Source of the DNA: Staphylococcus equorum
GTDB lineage: Bacteria > Bacillota > Bacilli > Staphylococcales > Staphylococcaceae
NCBI RefSeq assembly: GCF_001747895.1
Contig: NZ_LNNB01000043.1
Span: forward strand, 1 to 37,473
DNA: 37,473 nt
Direction: 5' to 3'
Shown: positions 11,810 to 23,581 of the stretch, piece by piece
Layout: each line of letters opens with the position of its first letter
Numbering within the stretch: position 1 is the stretch's first letter
Notes under the pieces: generated by a model
Told to the model about the DNA's origin: nothing
The model's input: only the letters and a program-made list of their open reading frames with translations
Database searches by the model: none
Made by a program: the position numbers and the translations under genes

Positions 11810-12073
11810 TTAGTCTCCACTAACCTTCTCTTCTTTGACTAATTCATACATACCTTTCGCATTTTCCTTAGTCGCATGTTCACTTAAACCAGTAACTTCA
11901 ATTGTGATTACTTTTTGTCCAAATCGGATTACAAGTTCATCTGTTACTTTTACGTCAGTGCCTGCTTTCGCTACTGAACCATTGACGGCAATACGTCCTT
12001 GATCACTAATTTCTTTAGCTAAAGTACGACGTTTCACTAACCGTGATACTTTGAGATATTTATCTAATCTCAT
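11810..12073 (-). CDS. rqcP: RqcP, S4-domain ribosome-quality-control factor
   Basis: A small S4 RNA-binding protein (87 residues; Hsp15/HslR-like, YabO in Bacillus). In Bacillus RqcP acts with RqcH on stalled 50S subunits to add alanine tails to nascent chains. The S4 fold is clear: MRLDKYLKVSRLVKRRTLAKE, then GRIAVNG. The ATG overlaps the mazG stop codon (ATGA). Being in the same unit as pth, which releases peptidyl-tRNA, fits a shared role in handling stalled translation. Confidence 0.92.
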   Translation of the reverse strand: MRLDKYLKVSRLVKRRTLAKEISDQGRIAVNGSVAKAGTDVKVTDELVIRFGQKVITIEVTGLSEHATKENAKGMYELVKEEKVSGD

Positions 12074-13263
12074 GATTTGTTTCCTCCTTGCTCTAAAATT
12101 TTTCTTAAAGCATCTGCGTCTAACGACATATTTTTTGTTTTATCATACAACTTCAAGAAATGCTCTGCAAATACTTTTTCAAATTTAACACGTTTCGTTT
12201 TACCTTCTTTTGCTTTTGCTTCTGACCATATATGTTTTAAGTCTTCTTCAGTTTCCGCTTCAGCGTCACCAAAAATGTGTGGATGTCTACGTATCATTTT
12301 TTCTGAAAGACTTTGAACCACTTCATTTATATCAAGGAACCCATCTTTTTTACCAATGCTTGTATGCAATAGTACTTGTAAAAGTATGTCCCCCAATTCT
12401 TCAATGATGTGCCAATCATCTTCGTTATCTATTGCTTCAAACAATTCAAACGTTTCTTCTAATAGATAACGTTTTAATGTGTGGTGTGTTTGAACTTTAT
12501 CCCAAGGACAGCCTGTTTCGTCATCGACAAGTTGATCTATAATGTTCGCAGCAAAATAGAAATCACTATAATACGCTTCTTCTTTTTCTACTTTCGGAAC
12601 GAATACACTCGTCAAATTACTGAAAACAGATGCATGATGGTCTAATTCATAAAGCGGTGTTTCTATTACATTTGCAGCGTTATTTTGTGCGCCGTCGACG
12701 ATAAATACTGTTTGCTCATCATGATAACGTTCCATCAACGTCACTTTTAAATCGCCTGCCGTCATAGGGCTATAAACTTGCGTAATGAGCGTATGGGTAC
12801 GAATATTTAACTGCTCTTTTTTTATCGCTGTCGCATCGAGTAATGTAAACCCATCGTTAGGGTCTATCTTTACCGCTTCAAATATATCATCGATAAAGCT
12901 TTTGCCTCCCAAAACTTCAACCTGAACATCATTATGCTTTTGTGCATAAGCTTCTAATTTTACAGTTGTCGTTTCAGCTACACGCGGATGCCCAGGTACT
13001 GTATAAATGACATTATCACTTTGGGCCGCTTCAATGAGTTGTGACACAATACGTTCATAAACGCCCTCAAATGATGCCTGTGCCTCGTATTCACTATCAA
13101 AACTTTTGAATTGTATATTTTCTGCGGTTAACTCTTTAATTACAGGATGATCCAATGTACGTGTGTAAACCATTGTTTGTTTTTTAAGAAATTTGTAGAT
13201 ACCTAAAGGTAAATCATCAATACCGTAGTTACCTAATCCAACAATTGTTATTTTACCTGACAT
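12070..13263 (-). CDS. mazG: MazG-family nucleotide pyrophosphohydrolase with N-terminal methylase-like domain (YabN type)
   Basis: A two-domain protein of 397 residues. The N-terminal half has the tetrapyrrole-methylase fold (ITIVGLGNYGIDDLPLG; YTVPGHPRVAE). The C-terminal half is the all-alpha MazG domain: CPWDKVQTHHTL, the metal-binding EETFE from Glu269, and EELGDILLQVLLH. MazG hydrolyses NTPs to NMP and pyrophosphate, cleaning aberrant nucleotides. The role of the methylase-like half is unknown. It is shorter than B. subtilis YabN (about 490 as I recall). The 1-nt overlap upstream (TAATG) and the ATGA downstream mark tight coupling. Confidence 0.92.
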   Translation of the reverse strand: MSGKITIVGLGNYGIDDLPLGIYKFLKKQTMVYTRTLDHPVIKELTAENIQFKSFDSEYEAQASFEGVYERIVSQLIEAAQSDNVIYTVPGHPRVAETTTVKLEAYAQKHNDVQVEVLGGKSFIDDIFEAVKIDPNDGFTLLDATAIKKEQLNIRTHTLITQVYSPMTAGDLKVTLMERYHDEQTVFIVDGAQNNAANVIETPLYELDHHASVFSNLTSVFVPKVEKEEAYYSDFYFAANIIDQLVDDETGCPWDKVQTHHTLKRYLLEETFELFEAIDNEDDWHIIEELGDILLQVLLHTSIGKKDGFLDINEVVQSLSEKMIRRHPHIFGDAEAETEEDLKHIWSEAKAKEGKTKRVKFEKVFAEHFLKLYDKTKNMSLDADALRKILEQGGNKS

Positions 13264-14810
13264 TAATGTTCCCCTCTTTTCATATGATAAAGTTTATCGC
13301 CCAATGGTAAATGTTTTAATTCTCTATAACTCAATAAATGCATACGTACAATAGCGAAAATGATTACCAATACACCAATCACTGCTGCAATGACTAATTC
13401 AATCAAACCTGTGATTCTACTTTGTGTAGGTACAAGCCACATTCCTATTTGAACAGCCACTGACAGCATCACCATCGTAGCAACCAATTTAATCACAAAT
13501 TTTTTCATCATCTGGAATTTATAGTGTTTTAGTACGTGATAATGTAGTACGAGTGTAAATATAATAAGTGAAATTACAGTGCTGATACTACCACCTAGCA
13601 TTAATAGTTGTGGTATTAATATCACATTGAGTATTACTTTACTGACCACACCAATGATAAATGCATAAAGCACAGGGCGAACTTGGTTTTTCACTTGTAA
13701 TAAAGCAATGTCCATCATAATGAGCGAAACACATATAACTGTCAGCATATAGATAGATAACGTACCAGTCAGACTATCATTTTTAAAAAACACACTATTC
13801 ATGACCGGTAGTAAATTAATTAATCCAATACCAGCTGCTACACTAAACATAACTGTAATCTTGATAGAGGCATTCGCATATCTATTAACCAGAACGTTAT
13901 TTCGCGCTTTAATCGCATCGGTAAGCATTGGTATAAGAACAAAACAAAATGTCGTTGTCACAATTAAGCCCATTTGTATAAATGAAGCCCCACGATCAAA
14001 GACACCTTTTTGCGTGGTTGCTTCTTGAAAATTTAAGCCTGCATTCTGAAGTGCATGTATGACCGTAAAGCTATCTATCACTTGCCAAACAATGACGATA
14101 AGCTGACTTACAGCAAAGATGATAATGGCCAATGATAACTTTTTCCACTCTACTATGGCTTTGTCATTTAGTTTATTCCCTTGCTTGAGCTTAAAAGGCT
14201 TGCTCTGCATTAGGAATATACTGGATGCTAAAAATCCTACTGCTGAACCGATGATAGCTACTGTACCAGCAGTGTAAACAGACCATTGTTGTGTCATAAA
14301 TAATACAATAGCAATGATGATAATTACAACGCGTATGACTTGCTCTATGACTTGTGATATCGCTGGAACAGTCATATGTTGATGCGCTTGATAATAACCT
14401 CTATACACTCCCAATATACCAACAAACAAGAAACTAAAACTTGCTGCTCTTAACATTGGCGTGAGATTAGTGTCACCCATTAGAAGTGCGATCCACTGCG
14501 CACCTATGAAAATAATCAAGAAAAAAACAGTACTAATGAGTTGTAACCTCAGCAACACTTTAGTGTATTGTCTTGATTGCCCTTGTGTGCCAAACGTTTG
14601 TGTGACTGCACTTGGAATTGCATTCATTGTTAAAATAACACCTAAAGCAACAATCGGATATATTTGTTGATAAGCATATAATCCTTCGTCTCCAAGTATA
14701 TTTTGATATGGGACACGATAAATTGCGCTTAATATTTTAACAATAACAAGTGCGATTGTAAGAACAACTACGCCGTTGAAGGCCGTATTCTTATCGTCCT
14801 TAGATTTCAT
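13263..14810 (-). CDS. Polysaccharide/lipid flippase of the MOP superfamily (YabM/SpoVB-like)
   Basis: A 515-residue integral membrane protein with about 14 hydrophobic helices across its full length and little soluble sequence. The opening [20 protein letters not shown], the [19 protein letters not shown] segment and the [13 protein letters not shown] motif are typical of the PST/SpoVB branch, which includes lipid II and teichoic-acid precursor flippases. The cargo cannot be inferred. In this conserved cluster (pth-mfd-here-mazG-rqcP-divIC) a cell-wall function is plausible. It overlaps mfd by 11 nt and mazG by 1 nt. Confidence 0.88.
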   Translation of the reverse strand: MKSKDDKNTAFNGVVVLTIALVIVKILSAIYRVPYQNILGDEGLYAYQQIYPIVALGVILTMNAIPSAVTQTFGTQGQSRQYTKVLLRLQLISTVFFLIIFIGAQWIALLMGDTNLTPMLRAASFSFLFVGILGVYRGYYQAHQHMTVPAISQVIEQVIRVVIIIIAIVLFMTQQWSVYTAGTVAIIGSAVGFLASSIFLMQSKPFKLKQGNKLNDKAIVEWKKLSLAIIIFAVSQLIVIVWQVIDSFTVIHALQNAGLNFQEATTQKGVFDRGASFIQMGLIVTTTFCFVLIPMLTDAIKARNNVLVNRYANASIKITVMFSVAAGIGLINLLPVMNSVFFKNDSLTGTLSIYMLTVICVSLIMMDIALLQVKNQVRPVLYAFIIGVVSKVILNVILIPQLLMLGGSISTVISLIIFTLVLHYHVLKHYKFQMMKKFVIKLVATMVMLSVAVQIGMWLVPTQSRITGLIELVIAAVIGVLVIIFAIVRMHLLSYRELKHLPLGDKLYHMKRGEH

Positions 14811-17800
14811 CTGATATAACCATACTTTCTTCTAAACATTTCGCTAAGAATTTCAAACTATCTAACCAATTACTTACTTTATTTAAAGTTACTTTCATTT
14901 TACCATCTTGAACGCCAACTTTCATTGCACGGCCTAATGGTTGGGTTTGTTTAAATAACGTTTCTCCGTTAATATCTGTCGTTCCTTTTTCAGACAGATA
15001 AACTTCCACCTTTTTGCCTACATCTTTAATAAGCGCCACTCCGGCATTTAAAGCGTGAACTTTTATCTCCATCATATCCAACAGTCTTTCTACTTCTACT
15101 GGGTAATCATTGAAACGATCTATTAATTCATCTTTTACATCCATAAGTTGTGCTTCAGTTTCAATCTTACGTAATTTTTTATAGATTTCTATTTTAGACT
15201 GTTCATTTTGAATATATTCAGCAGGTAAATAAGCATCAATGTTGAGTTCAATTTCAATTTCAGGTGCATCTTGTTTCTCATCTTTAACACCACGTTTTTC
15301 ATTCACCGCTTCTTCTAGCATTTGTGAGTAAAGGTCGAAACCGACAGAATCAATAAATCCATGTTGTTGTTTACCTAAGAGGTTGCCTGCGCCTCGAATA
15401 TTCAAATCACGCATTGCAATTTTAAATCCTGAGCCTAACTCAGTAAATTCTTTAATTGCTTGCAAACGGTCTTCAGCTGTTTCTGACAATACTTTGTTCG
15501 TAGGGTGTAAGAAATAAGCATAACCAATACGGCTCGAACGTCCGACACGACCTCTTAATTGGTATAACTGACTGAGTCCGAAACGGTCCGCATCTTCGAT
15601 AATGAGTGTGTTGGCATTTGGAACATCAACCCCAGTTTCGATGATTGTAGTCGTCACAAGAATATCGTATTCATGATTAATGAAACTTAGCATTGTTTCT
15701 TCTAAGTCTCCTTCTTTCATCTGTCCATGTGCAATACCAATATTCGCTTCTGGAATTAACATTTGTAATTGCTCTCTTTTTTCATAAATAGACTGCACTT
15801 TATTATATAAATAAAAGACTTGCCCTTCTCTAGATAATTCTCTTTCTAGTGCTTCTTTAATAAAATTCGTATTCTGTTCTAATACGTAAGTTTGTACTGG
15901 AAAACGATTTTCTGGCGGTGTTTCAATCACTGATAAATCACGAACACCCAACATACTCATGTGCAATGTACGTGGTATAGGCGTAGCCGTCAGTGTTAAA
16001 ACGTCCACATTCGTTTTCAATGATTTAATTCTTTCTTTATGACGTACGCCAAATCGCTGTTCTTCATCCACGATTAATAATCCTAAATCTTTATAATGAA
16101 TATCTTTACTTAATAATTTATGAGTACCTACGACGATATCAACAAAACCTGATTTTAATCGTTCTTTTGTTTCTTTAACTTCTTTAGTACTTCTAAATCG
16201 ACTAATGAGTTGGACTTCGATTGGAAAATCCTGCATACGCTCAATTAATGTTTCATAGTGCTGTTGTGCCAAAATTGTAGTTGGAACTAAGAAGGCAACT
16301 TGCTTTCCTTCCATAACAGCTTTAAAGGCTGCACGTACTGCCACTTCTGTCTTACCATAACCTACATCACCACATAACAATCGATCCATTGGGCGTTCAA
16401 TTTCCATGTCCTGCTTAATTTCTTCAATTGATTTACCTTGGTCTGGCGTTAATTCGTAAGGGAAATCTATCTCAAATTCGTTTTGTTCTGCCGTATCTGG
16501 ACCATATTTATAGCCAACAGACATTTCGCGTTCTTTATATAGATCGATTAATTCATCAGCCATGTCTTCAACACTTTGTTGTACTTTAGCTTTTGTTTTT
16601 TTCCATTCCGTACCACCAAGTTTATTTAACCTAGGTGTCTTATCCTCTGATGCCACATATTTTTGAACTTGGTCCATCTGATCAACTGGTACAAACAATT
16701 GGTCTGTCCCTTTATATTGAAGTTTAATATAGTCTTTATGTACGCCACCGACATCAAGTGTTTCAACACCTAAATATCTACCAACACCGTGGTGCACGTG
16801 AACGACATAGTCGCCTACTTTTAAATCTTGATATGATTTAATTTTTTCAGCGTTTGTTAGTGTCTTTTGTTGTTTTGGTTTTTTCTTTTGTTTGGATTTG
16901 AATAGTTCGCGTTCCGTCACAACGACAAGTTGCATATATGGTAGCTCAAAGCCTTCTGATAAACTACCCTCAGTAATGATTGCATTGCCCCCATCGTTTC
17001 GTTGACTTGGCGTATCGATAAATGTTGGAATATGCATTTCATTGAGCATAGATTGAATACGTTCTTTTCTCACTTCAGTTTCAGCAAGCACAACGACAGT
17101 ATAATCATTTTGAATAAAGCGCTGAAATTCTGAGCGCATAATATCATATTGACCATAAAATTGTTGTACGGGCTTACATGAAAACTTGATGATTTCATTG
17201 AGTTGAACAGGCATTGTCGCTGTGAATAACGTGAAATACGTCACTGGATAATGTTTCAACAATGCTTCGAATCCATCATATTGCAAGAAGTTTTGATCAA
17301 TAAATCCTTTACCACTTTCTATCAGGTTTTGCATAAATTCATCAACTTCAGTTATAAGTGTTTGTTCAGTTTCTTTAATTCTATTATGTTCATCAACTGC
17401 AACAATAGCGTCATCTTTAAAATAATCCATAATAGTTGCTGGCTGTTCATACATAAATGACACAAGTCGACGTAATACTTGATGGTCAAACATCGTTGAT
17501 TCAAAAAGTTCGAAACTTTCGTAAGTTTCTTTCAAATCATTACGAGCTGATTTTTCAATTTTTGGACGTGTATTTTCGTAAGCTTCTTTTAATTTTAACT
17601 TTGTATGTTTAAGTACATCGTCTGTGATAATATAATCACTTGCTGTTGTAATATTGACTTCTTCTATATTCTCTTTTGATCTTTGTGTCTCCACATCAAA
17701 ATCACGAATCGAATCCACTTCAGTATCGAATAGTTCAATTCTTACTGGTTGACCAATTAAAGGGTAAATATCAACAATGCCTCCACGTAATGAAAACTCA

Positions 17801-18312
17801 CCTATATGTGACACTACACTTTCTCTGCGATAACCCATATTTACTAATTTATTTAAAAATTCATCAATTTCAATATCGTCACCTACAGATAGTGTTAACT
17901 GATGGGATTTCCACATTTCAACTGGAGTGAGCCATTTTTTCAAACCGTTTAATGGTACGATAAATAACCCTCTCTTTTCTTGAGCAAGTGCCGTTAGTGT
18001 ACGTACACGCTCGCTCATAAATTGAGGGCTTTGTGTTGAGAATTCTTCTGTCATGATATCTTGCATTGGATATTTGTAGACCTCGTCTGCATCTACAAAT
18101 TGCAATAAATCACTTTCCAATTTATCTGCTTGATATAAATTATTTGTAACAACTAGTAATTGTTTAGTACTATGCAAATATTTTTCGGCTATAATCGTTG
18201 ATTTAGCTGCGCCAGATAGGCCAGTGACCAGTACATTTTCTTTACCAAATACGTCGTTTAATTCTTGGTATCGTTTGTCTTCATTTATATATTGTGTAAT
18301 TATTGATTTCAC
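14800..18312 (-). CDS. mfd: Transcription-repair coupling factor
   Basis: Mfd removes RNA polymerase stalled at DNA lesions and recruits UvrA. The 1170-residue length is standard. The N-terminal UvrB-like module contains GLSGAAKST and GGIVDIYPL. The RNA-polymerase interaction domain follows ([20 protein letters not shown]). The translocase domains carry Walker A GDVGYGKT (from residue 648), DEEQ (749-752) and [11 protein letters not shown]. Later come GRVGRS and the [13 protein letters not shown] segment. The C-terminal TRCF domain ends the protein. The N-terminal Walker-like GLSGAAKST is degenerate, as expected because this module lacks helicase activity. The ATG overlaps the pth stop by 4 nt. 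Confidence 0.98.
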   Translation of the reverse strand: MKSIITQYINEDKRYQELNDVFGKENVLVTGLSGAAKSTIIAEKYLHSTKQLLVVTNNLYQADKLESDLLQFVDADEVYKYPMQDIMTEEFSTQSPQFMSERVRTLTALAQEKRGLFIVPLNGLKKWLTPVEMWKSHQLTLSVGDDIEIDEFLNKLVNMGYRRESVVSHIGEFSLRGGIVDIYPLIGQPVRIELFDTEVDSIRDFDVETQRSKENIEEVNITTASDYIITDDVLKHTKLKLKEAYENTRPKIEKSARNDLKETYESFELFESTMFDHQVLRRLVSFMYEQPATIMDYFKDDAIVAVDEHNRIKETEQTLITEVDEFMQNLIESGKGFIDQNFLQYDGFEALLKHYPVTYFTLFTATMPVQLNEIIKFSCKPVQQFYGQYDIMRSEFQRFIQNDYTVVVLAETEVRKERIQSMLNEMHIPTFIDTPSQRNDGGNAIITEGSLSEGFELPYMQLVVVTERELFKSKQKKKPKQQKTLTNAEKIKSYQDLKVGDYVVHVHHGVGRYLGVETLDVGGVHKDYIKLQYKGTDQLFVPVDQMDQVQKYVASEDKTPRLNKLGGTEWKKTKAKVQQSVEDMADELIDLYKEREMSVGYKYGPDTAEQNEFEIDFPYELTPDQGKSIEEIKQDMEIERPMDRLLCGDVGYGKTEVAVRAAFKAVMEGKQVAFLVPTTILAQQHYETLIERMQDFPIEVQLISRFRSTKEVKETKERLKSGFVDIVVGTHKLLSKDIHYKDLGLLIVDEEQRFGVRHKERIKSLKTNVDVLTLTATPIPRTLHMSMLGVRDLSVIETPPENRFPVQTYVLEQNTNFIKEALERELSREGQVFYLYNKVQSIYEKREQLQMLIPEANIGIAHGQMKEGDLEETMLSFINHEYDILVTTTIIETGVDVPNANTLIIEDADRFGLSQLYQLRGRVGRSSRIGYAYFLHPTNKVLSETAEDRLQAIKEFTELGSGFKIAMRDLNIRGAGNLLGKQQHGFIDSVGFDLYSQMLEEAVNEKRGVKDEKQDAPEIEIELNIDAYLPAEYIQNEQSKIEIYKKLRKIETEAQLMDVKDELIDRFNDYPVEVERLLDMMEIKVHALNAGVALIKDVGKKVEVYLSEKGTTDINGETLFKQTQPLGRAMKVGVQDGKMKVTLNKVSNWLDSLKFLAKCLEESMVISDEI

Positions 18313-18881
18313 TTGACTTCACCATTATATTCATTCATCACACGCTCAAAACGAGAACTTTCTATATAAGCCTCAACTGCACGCGCAGAATGTTCTATTA
18401 CTTTATTCATTATTTGCATTTCTTGTTTTGAAAATTTTTGTAACACATAATCGACAATTGACATACCATTTGAAGGTCTATCTACACCGATTCTAATGCG
18501 TTTGAATTGGTCCGTACCTAGTACTTGAATCATTGATTTAATACCATTATGTCCACCAGCACTGCCTTTTTGTCTTAGGCGAATCTCTCCTTGTGGTAAA
18601 TCTAAATCATCATATAAAACAACTAAATCATCTATATCTATATCATAATATTTCATTAACGGGCCTACCGCTTCGCCTGACAAATTCATCATTGTTAGTG
18701 GTTCAATAAACATGACTTTTTCTCCAGCCATACGTTCAATCGTATAGGCACCTTTAAATTTTTGTTTATCTAATGAGAATTGATTTTGATCTAACATGTA
18801 ATCTATAACTTCAAAACCAATATTATGTTTTGTTTGTTCAAAACGTTTACCTATATTGCCTAGGCCTACAATACATTTCAT
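18309..18881 (-). CDS. pth: Peptidyl-tRNA hydrolase
   Basis: Pth releases peptides from prematurely dissociated peptidyl-tRNA. The 190-residue product opens [20 protein letters not shown], containing the catalytic His in KHNIGF. Later motifs include [32 protein letters not shown] and [13 protein letters not shown] nine codons upstream is in frame, but GGAGG lies within that stretch 8 nt before the ATG at 18881, which I chose. It is the first gene of the long overlapping cluster down to divIC and has a candidate promoter after the rplY terminator. Confidence 0.96.
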   Translation of the reverse strand: MKCIVGLGNIGKRFEQTKHNIGFEVIDYMLDQNQFSLDKQKFKGAYTIERMAGEKVMFIEPLTMMNLSGEAVGPLMKYYDIDIDDLVVLYDDLDLPQGEIRLRQKGSAGGHNGIKSMIQVLGTDQFKRIRIGVDRPSNGMSIVDYVLQKFSKQEMQIMNKVIEHSARAVEAYIESSRFERVMNEYNGEVK

Positions 18882-18911
18882 TATGTTACCTCCAATTGTT
18901 GTTGTCACTTA

Positions 18912-18940
18912 ACTATATATATCATTTTCATGTATTTGAA
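18912..18940 (-). promoter_or_regulatory. Candidate promoter of the pth-mfd-...-divIC cluster
   Basis: TTCAAA (18935-18940) and TATAGT (18912-18917), 17-nt spacer, on the minus strand, between the rplY terminator and the pth ribosome-binding site. The -10 is 5/6 and the -35 is 4/6. Confidence 0.55.
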
Positions 18941-18990
18941 TTAATAAACAATTAAAAATTATTTTTTCATATCATTGACTATAATAACAT

Positions 18991-19030
18991 AAAAAAGCAC
19001 CTGCTTAACGTATTAAGCACGGTGCTTTTT
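18991..19030 (-). terminator. Terminator of rplY
   Basis: A strong stem, AAAAAGCACC/GGTGCTTTTT at the base and TTAAGCA/TGCTTAA near the loop, with five unpaired loop bases. The T-rich arm lies on the minus side. Because the arms are A/T-symmetric it could also stop transcription on the other strand. It begins about 58 nt after the rplY stop. Confidence 0.92.
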
Positions 19031-19088
19031 ATAAGATATTACAATGTTGGTATCATCAACTTATGTTGACAATGAAGCATGAAGTATA

Positions 19089-19733
19089 TTATTTTTCTTC
19101 GTCTTCTTTAGATTCGCCTACAACTTCTGGTTCTTGCGTTTGTGCTTCGCCTTCCATTGCTTCGATTTCTTCTTCAGTTGGCTCTTCAGTTGGAGCTACT
19201 ACTGTAACTACTGAATCAGTAGCTTCGTTTTCGATAGTAAAATCGCCTGATACTTTAATATCTTCAACTGAAATGCTGTCATTGATTTCTAATTCGCTGA
19301 TTTCAACTTCGATTGCTTCAGGAATATTATCTGGAGTAGCTGTAACTTCAAGGTTGAATAATGGTTGTTCAACCACGCCACCTTCTTTAGCACCTGCTGC
19401 TTCACCAATTAAATGAACAGGTACTTCAACAGTACGTTCTTCAGTCATATTGATTGCTAAGAAATCAATGTGAGTGATTTGGTTTTTAAGTGGGTCGAAT
19501 TGGTAGTCTGAAACCATTACTTTAATTGTTTTAGAACCTACGCCTAATTCGATAACACCGTTACGTCCAACTTCACGGATAACTTTAATAAATGCTACTT
19601 CGTCTACTTTAACAGAAGTATTTTTTGTACCATAACCGTAAACGATTGCAGGTACTTTACCAGTATTTCTTAGTGTTTTAAGGTCTGAACGTGTTTGTTT
19701 ACCTTGACGAATAATTGACTTTAATGCAGTCAT
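19089..19733 (-). CDS. rplY: Ribosomal protein bL25 (general stress protein Ctc family)
   Basis: The protein binds 5S rRNA in the 50S subunit. At 214 residues it is the long Ctc form: an N-terminal L25 domain (about 1-90: [20 protein letters not shown] and VYGYGTKN) followed by a beta-rich C-terminal TL5-like domain and an acidic Glu-rich tail. Two ATGs lie close together. The first, at 19739, is only a few bases from AAAGGTGG; the second, at 19733, has 9-nt spacing and matches the S. aureus N-terminus, so I chose it. It has its own promoter and a structured leader. No sigma-B promoter (GTTT...GGGTAT), as in Bacillus ctc, was found. Confidence 0.94.
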   Translation of the reverse strand: MTALKSIIRQGKQTRSDLKTLRNTGKVPAIVYGYGTKNTSVKVDEVAFIKVIREVGRNGVIELGVGSKTIKVMVSDYQFDPLKNQITHIDFLAINMTEERTVEVPVHLIGEAAGAKEGGVVEQPLFNLEVTATPDNIPEAIEVEISELEINDSISVEDIKVSGDFTIENEATDSVVTVVAPTEEPTEEEIEAMEGEAQTQEPEVVGESKEDEEK

Positions 19734-19756
19734 ATTCATTTTCCACCTTTCGTTTT

Positions 19757-19831
19757 GCTCAAATATGAGCCCCTCACTTGCCCATCAACATAATGTTGCT
19801 TGCAAGCGTTTATTTTGCTCGTGAATTCACG
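19757..19831 (-). promoter_or_regulatory. Structured rplY leader (four consecutive small hairpins)
   Basis: The leader of about 100 nt contains four dyads in a row: CGTGAATTCACG (19820-19831), GCTTGCAAGC (19798-19807), CAACA/TGTTG (19786-19798) and GCTC/GAGC (19757-19770). The last stem ends shortly before the ribosome-binding site. Ribosomal protein genes often carry autoregulatory leaders; this is inferred from the structure only. Confidence 0.4.
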
Positions 19832-19840
19832 AACGAAACC

Positions 19841-19869
19841 ATTATACATTCATATAATATATTAGTCAA
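19841..19869 (-). promoter_or_regulatory. rplY promoter, -35 overlapping the prs stop codon
   Basis: TTGACT (19864-19869) and perfect TATAAT (19841-19846), 17-nt spacer. The -35 hexamer covers the last codons and part of the stop of prs. This is one of the best consensus promoters in the window. Confidence 0.8.
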
Positions 19870-20827
19870 ATAGCACACTAACAGATTCGCGTTCGTAAAC
19901 ACGGATAATTGCTTGTGCTAATAAACCAGCTACAGATAACTCTTTCGTATTGCTTGGTTTACGTGTTTCATCTAATTGAATTGAATTTGTTACGATTAGT
20001 TCTTTGATTGCTGAATTTTCAATACGTTCTTTAGCTGGACCTGATAATACAGGGTGTGTACAACAAGCATATACATCTTTAGCACCTTTATCTTTTAATG
20101 CTTGAGCTGCCAATGTGATTGTCCCTGCTGTATCAATGATATCATCAATAATAATAGCCGTACGTCCTTCTATTTCACCAACAATGTTCATCACTTCTGC
20201 AACATTTGGTTTTGGACGACGTTTATCAATAATAGCAATCGGTGATTTAAGTATATCTGCAAGTTTACGTGCTCTTGTTACGCCACCGTGGTCTGGAGAG
20301 ACTACAACACACTCTTCAAGATCAATACCTGACTCATTCTTGAAGTATTCTGCTAAGATTGGCACGCCCATCAAGTGGTCAATTGGCATATCGAAGAAAC
20401 CTTGGATTTGAGGTGCATGTAAATCTAACGCTATCATACGATCTGCGCCTGCAGTTTCGATTAAGTTTGCTACAAGTTTAGCTGTAATTGGTTCACGACT
20501 ACGTGCTTTTCTGTCTTGGCGCGCATAACCATAATACGGGACAACTATATTAATGTTAGCTGCTGATGCACGTCTACAAGCATCAACCATAATTAATAAT
20601 TCCATTAAGTGTAAATTTACAGGATTCGATGTAGGTTGAATAATAAATACGTCACAACCACGAATACTTTCCTCTATGTTGATTTGAATTTCTCCATCGC
20701 TGAAACGTTTTACTGAACATTTTCCTAGTTCGATTCCAACATGATCTGCTACTTCTTGGGCTAAAGGTTCATTACCTTTTAAAGAAAATATTTTCAAAGC
20801 AGAATTCTTATACTCATTGTTTAACAT
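19862..20827 (-). CDS. prs: Ribose-phosphate pyrophosphokinase (PRPP synthetase)
   Basis: Prs makes PRPP from ribose 5-phosphate and ATP for purine, pyrimidine, His, Trp and NAD synthesis. The 321-residue protein has the class I features: [15 protein letters not shown] [43 protein letters not shown] and the PRPP-binding loop [17 protein letters not shown] precedes the ATG. Upstream is a 153-nt gap from glmU with no terminator and no clear promoter, so a glmU-prs transcript is likely. PRPP is also the effector of PurR, encoded nearby. Confidence 0.97.
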   Translation of the reverse strand: MLNNEYKNSALKIFSLKGNEPLAQEVADHVGIELGKCSVKRFSDGEIQINIEESIRGCDVFIIQPTSNPVNLHLMELLIMVDACRRASAANINIVVPYYGYARQDRKARSREPITAKLVANLIETAGADRMIALDLHAPQIQGFFDMPIDHLMGVPILAEYFKNESGIDLEECVVVSPDHGGVTRARKLADILKSPIAIIDKRRPKPNVAEVMNIVGEIEGRTAIIIDDIIDTAGTITLAAQALKDKGAKDVYACCTHPVLSGPAKERIENSAIKELIVTNSIQLDETRKPSNTKELSVAGLLAQAIIRVYERESVSVLFD

Positions 20828-20980
20828 TTATAGTCCTCCAATTAATTCATTCAATTAGTTTTCATTTAAATACAAGCGCAAACTTACATTGTTTTTCAAT
20901 ATAAAGCATTTTGTGGTTAACAAGTTACTCAATTACATTAAGTTTAACAGTTCAAGCATGCATGTCTAAACATACACCTT

Positions 20981-22369
<1,389 letters not shown>

Positions 22370-22374
22370 TTATT

Positions 22375-22404
22375 ATTATAATTTAACGCTAGTCACACTT
22401 TCAA
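22375..22404 (-). promoter_or_regulatory. glmU promoter
   Basis: TTGAAA (22399-22404) and TATAAT (22375-22380), 18-nt spacer. The -35 lies inside an inverted repeat CACTTT/AAAGTG (22396-22415), which could be an operator. Confidence 0.75.
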
Positions 22405-22415
22405 GGCTCAAAGTG

Positions 22416-22732
22416 CCAATGTTTTTTATTAACGCGTTTTTTATTACAATTGTTATAAATAAAGTGCATAGTATTTGTCATCTATTTAGGTTTTGAAAGC
22501 CGCTTCATTTTCTACAGTAACTTTTCTTATTATCGATAATTTCTAACATATTATTATGAATGAAACATACGGTGTCACTTCTTTAGACATTTGTTTCATT
22601 CATAATAATATAGTTAAGTAAAAACATGTAAGTTTTGGTTATTTATTATAAATTTCAAAATTATAATTTTTGTCACCTTTACATTTTGTAAATAATTTTA
22701 ATATTTTATGTTTTAGTCACGCTTACATAAAT
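22416..22732 (-). other. Long AT-rich gap between spoVG and glmU
   Basis: About 320 nt without a supportable gene. It holds the large inverted repeat at 22549-22610 and otherwise AT-rich sequence. Short open frames inside the repeat (15 codons on minus, 21 on plus) lack ribosome-binding sites and I do not call them. Confidence 0.5.
22549..22610. repeat. 19-bp perfect inverted repeat with 24-nt spacer
   Basis: Arms 22549-22567 and 22592-22610 are exact reverse complements, built on TTATTATGAATGAAACA. Inside the loop a further TGTC/GACA can pair. There is no T-run on either side, so it is not a standard terminator. No target-site duplication is visible. Confidence 0.8.
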
Positions 22733-22775
22733 AAAGAAGATTGAATTTCCCAGTTTTAGAAATTCAATCTTCTTT
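22733..22775 (-). terminator. Terminator of the ispE-purR-ridA-spoVG unit
   Basis: A perfect 17-bp stem, AAAGAAGATTGAATTTC and its complement, with a 9-nt loop, 39 nt after the spoVG stop. The T-tract is poor (TTCTTTATTTAT) but the stem is very stable. Confidence 0.75.
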
Positions 22776-22814
22776 AAAACGATATTAAATTCACTATAAT
22801 CTCAAATAATTAAA

Positions 22815-23123
22815 TTAAGCTTCCTCATTAGTATCTTCTGATGATTGAGCATTTTTATCAGGGATGACCTCATCAGTTTCTTCATATACTTTCATCACAG
22901 CATCCTGTATTTCTTGTCTCATTTCTGAATTGATTGGATGTGCGATATCTCGGAATTCACCATCTGGTGTACGTTTACTTGGCATTGCGACGAATAGACC
23001 TGTGTTGCCTTCAATAACGCGTAAATCATGTACCACAAATGATTCATCTAAAGTGATTGAAACAAGCGCTTTCATTCTTCCGTCTGTTTGTATTTTTCTA
23101 AGTCTTACATCTGTCACTTTCAT
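22815..23123 (-). CDS. spoVG: SpoVG, global regulator
   Basis: A small nucleic-acid-binding regulator of 102 residues. In S. aureus SpoVG (with yabJ/ridA upstream) acts as an effector of sigma-B and influences capsule, virulence factor and cell-wall genes. The sequence shows the invariant core: [54 protein letters not shown]. The C-terminus is acidic. The ribosome-binding site is unusual: a run of G (GGGGGG) about 9 nt before the ATG. Bacillus spoVG is a sporulation gene; staphylococci keep it without sporulating. No sigma-B promoter was found directly upstream of ridA. Confidence 0.96.
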   Translation of the reverse strand: MKVTDVRLRKIQTDGRMKALVSITLDESFVVHDLRVIEGNTGLFVAMPSKRTPDGEFRDIAHPINSEMRQEIQDAVMKVYEETDEVIPDKNAQSSEDTNEEA

Positions 23124-23188
23124 GTAGTGAGCCCCCCATAGTATCTCTTTGTTAGAAGCTTAACAATTTTATTAAAAATTATAAATCC

Positions 23189-23563
23189 TTACTTCACTTG
23201 TGCAATTACTTCTATTTCTACTTTAACATCTTTAGGTAGTCTCGCTACCTCAACGCAACTTCTCGCAGGTTGATGATGCTCAAAATATTTGCCATAAACT
23301 TCATTTATATTTTGAAATTCATTCATATCAGCAATAAAAATAGTAGCTTTTATAACCGAATCTATATCTGATCCAGCTTGGTCTAGTACAACTTTTAAAT
23401 TTTCTAAGACTTGTGTCGTCTGTTCTTTTACATCATCGCTAACAATCTCTCCATTTAAATTTAATGGGATTTGTCCAGATGTGAATACTAGACCATTTAC
23501 TTCTGTTGCATGTGAGTATGGCCCTAACGCTTCCGGTGCTTTGGTTGTATTAATCGTTTTCAT
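23189..23563 (-). CDS. ridA: RidA-family enamine/imine deaminase (YabJ)
   Basis: RidA hydrolyses reactive enamine and imine intermediates such as 2-aminoacrylate made by PLP dehydratases. The 124-residue trimeric-type protein shows [17 protein letters not shown] and the active-site arginine in [19 protein letters not shown] lies 13 nt before the ATG, a long spacing, and no alternative start improves it. It is 18 nt downstream of purR and 65 nt before spoVG, the usual purR-yabJ-spoVG unit. Confidence 0.95.
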   Translation of the reverse strand: MKTINTTKAPEALGPYSHATEVNGLVFTSGQIPLNLNGEIVSDDVKEQTTQVLENLKVVLDQAGSDIDSVIKATIFIADMNEFQNINEVYGKYFEHHQPARSCVEVARLPKDVKVEIEVIAQVK

Positions 23564-23581
23564 GATGCCGTAATCGCTCCT

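Noticed and set aside
19063..19416. 117-residue open frame on the plus strand
   Set aside because: It is antisense to the Glu- and Thr-rich tail of rplY; its Ser/Thr-rich composition is a by-product of that codon use and it has no ribosome-binding site.
22561..22624. Short peptides encoded inside the 19-bp inverted repeat (15 and 21 codons)
   Set aside because: No ribosome-binding site on either strand and the sequence is dictated by the palindrome.
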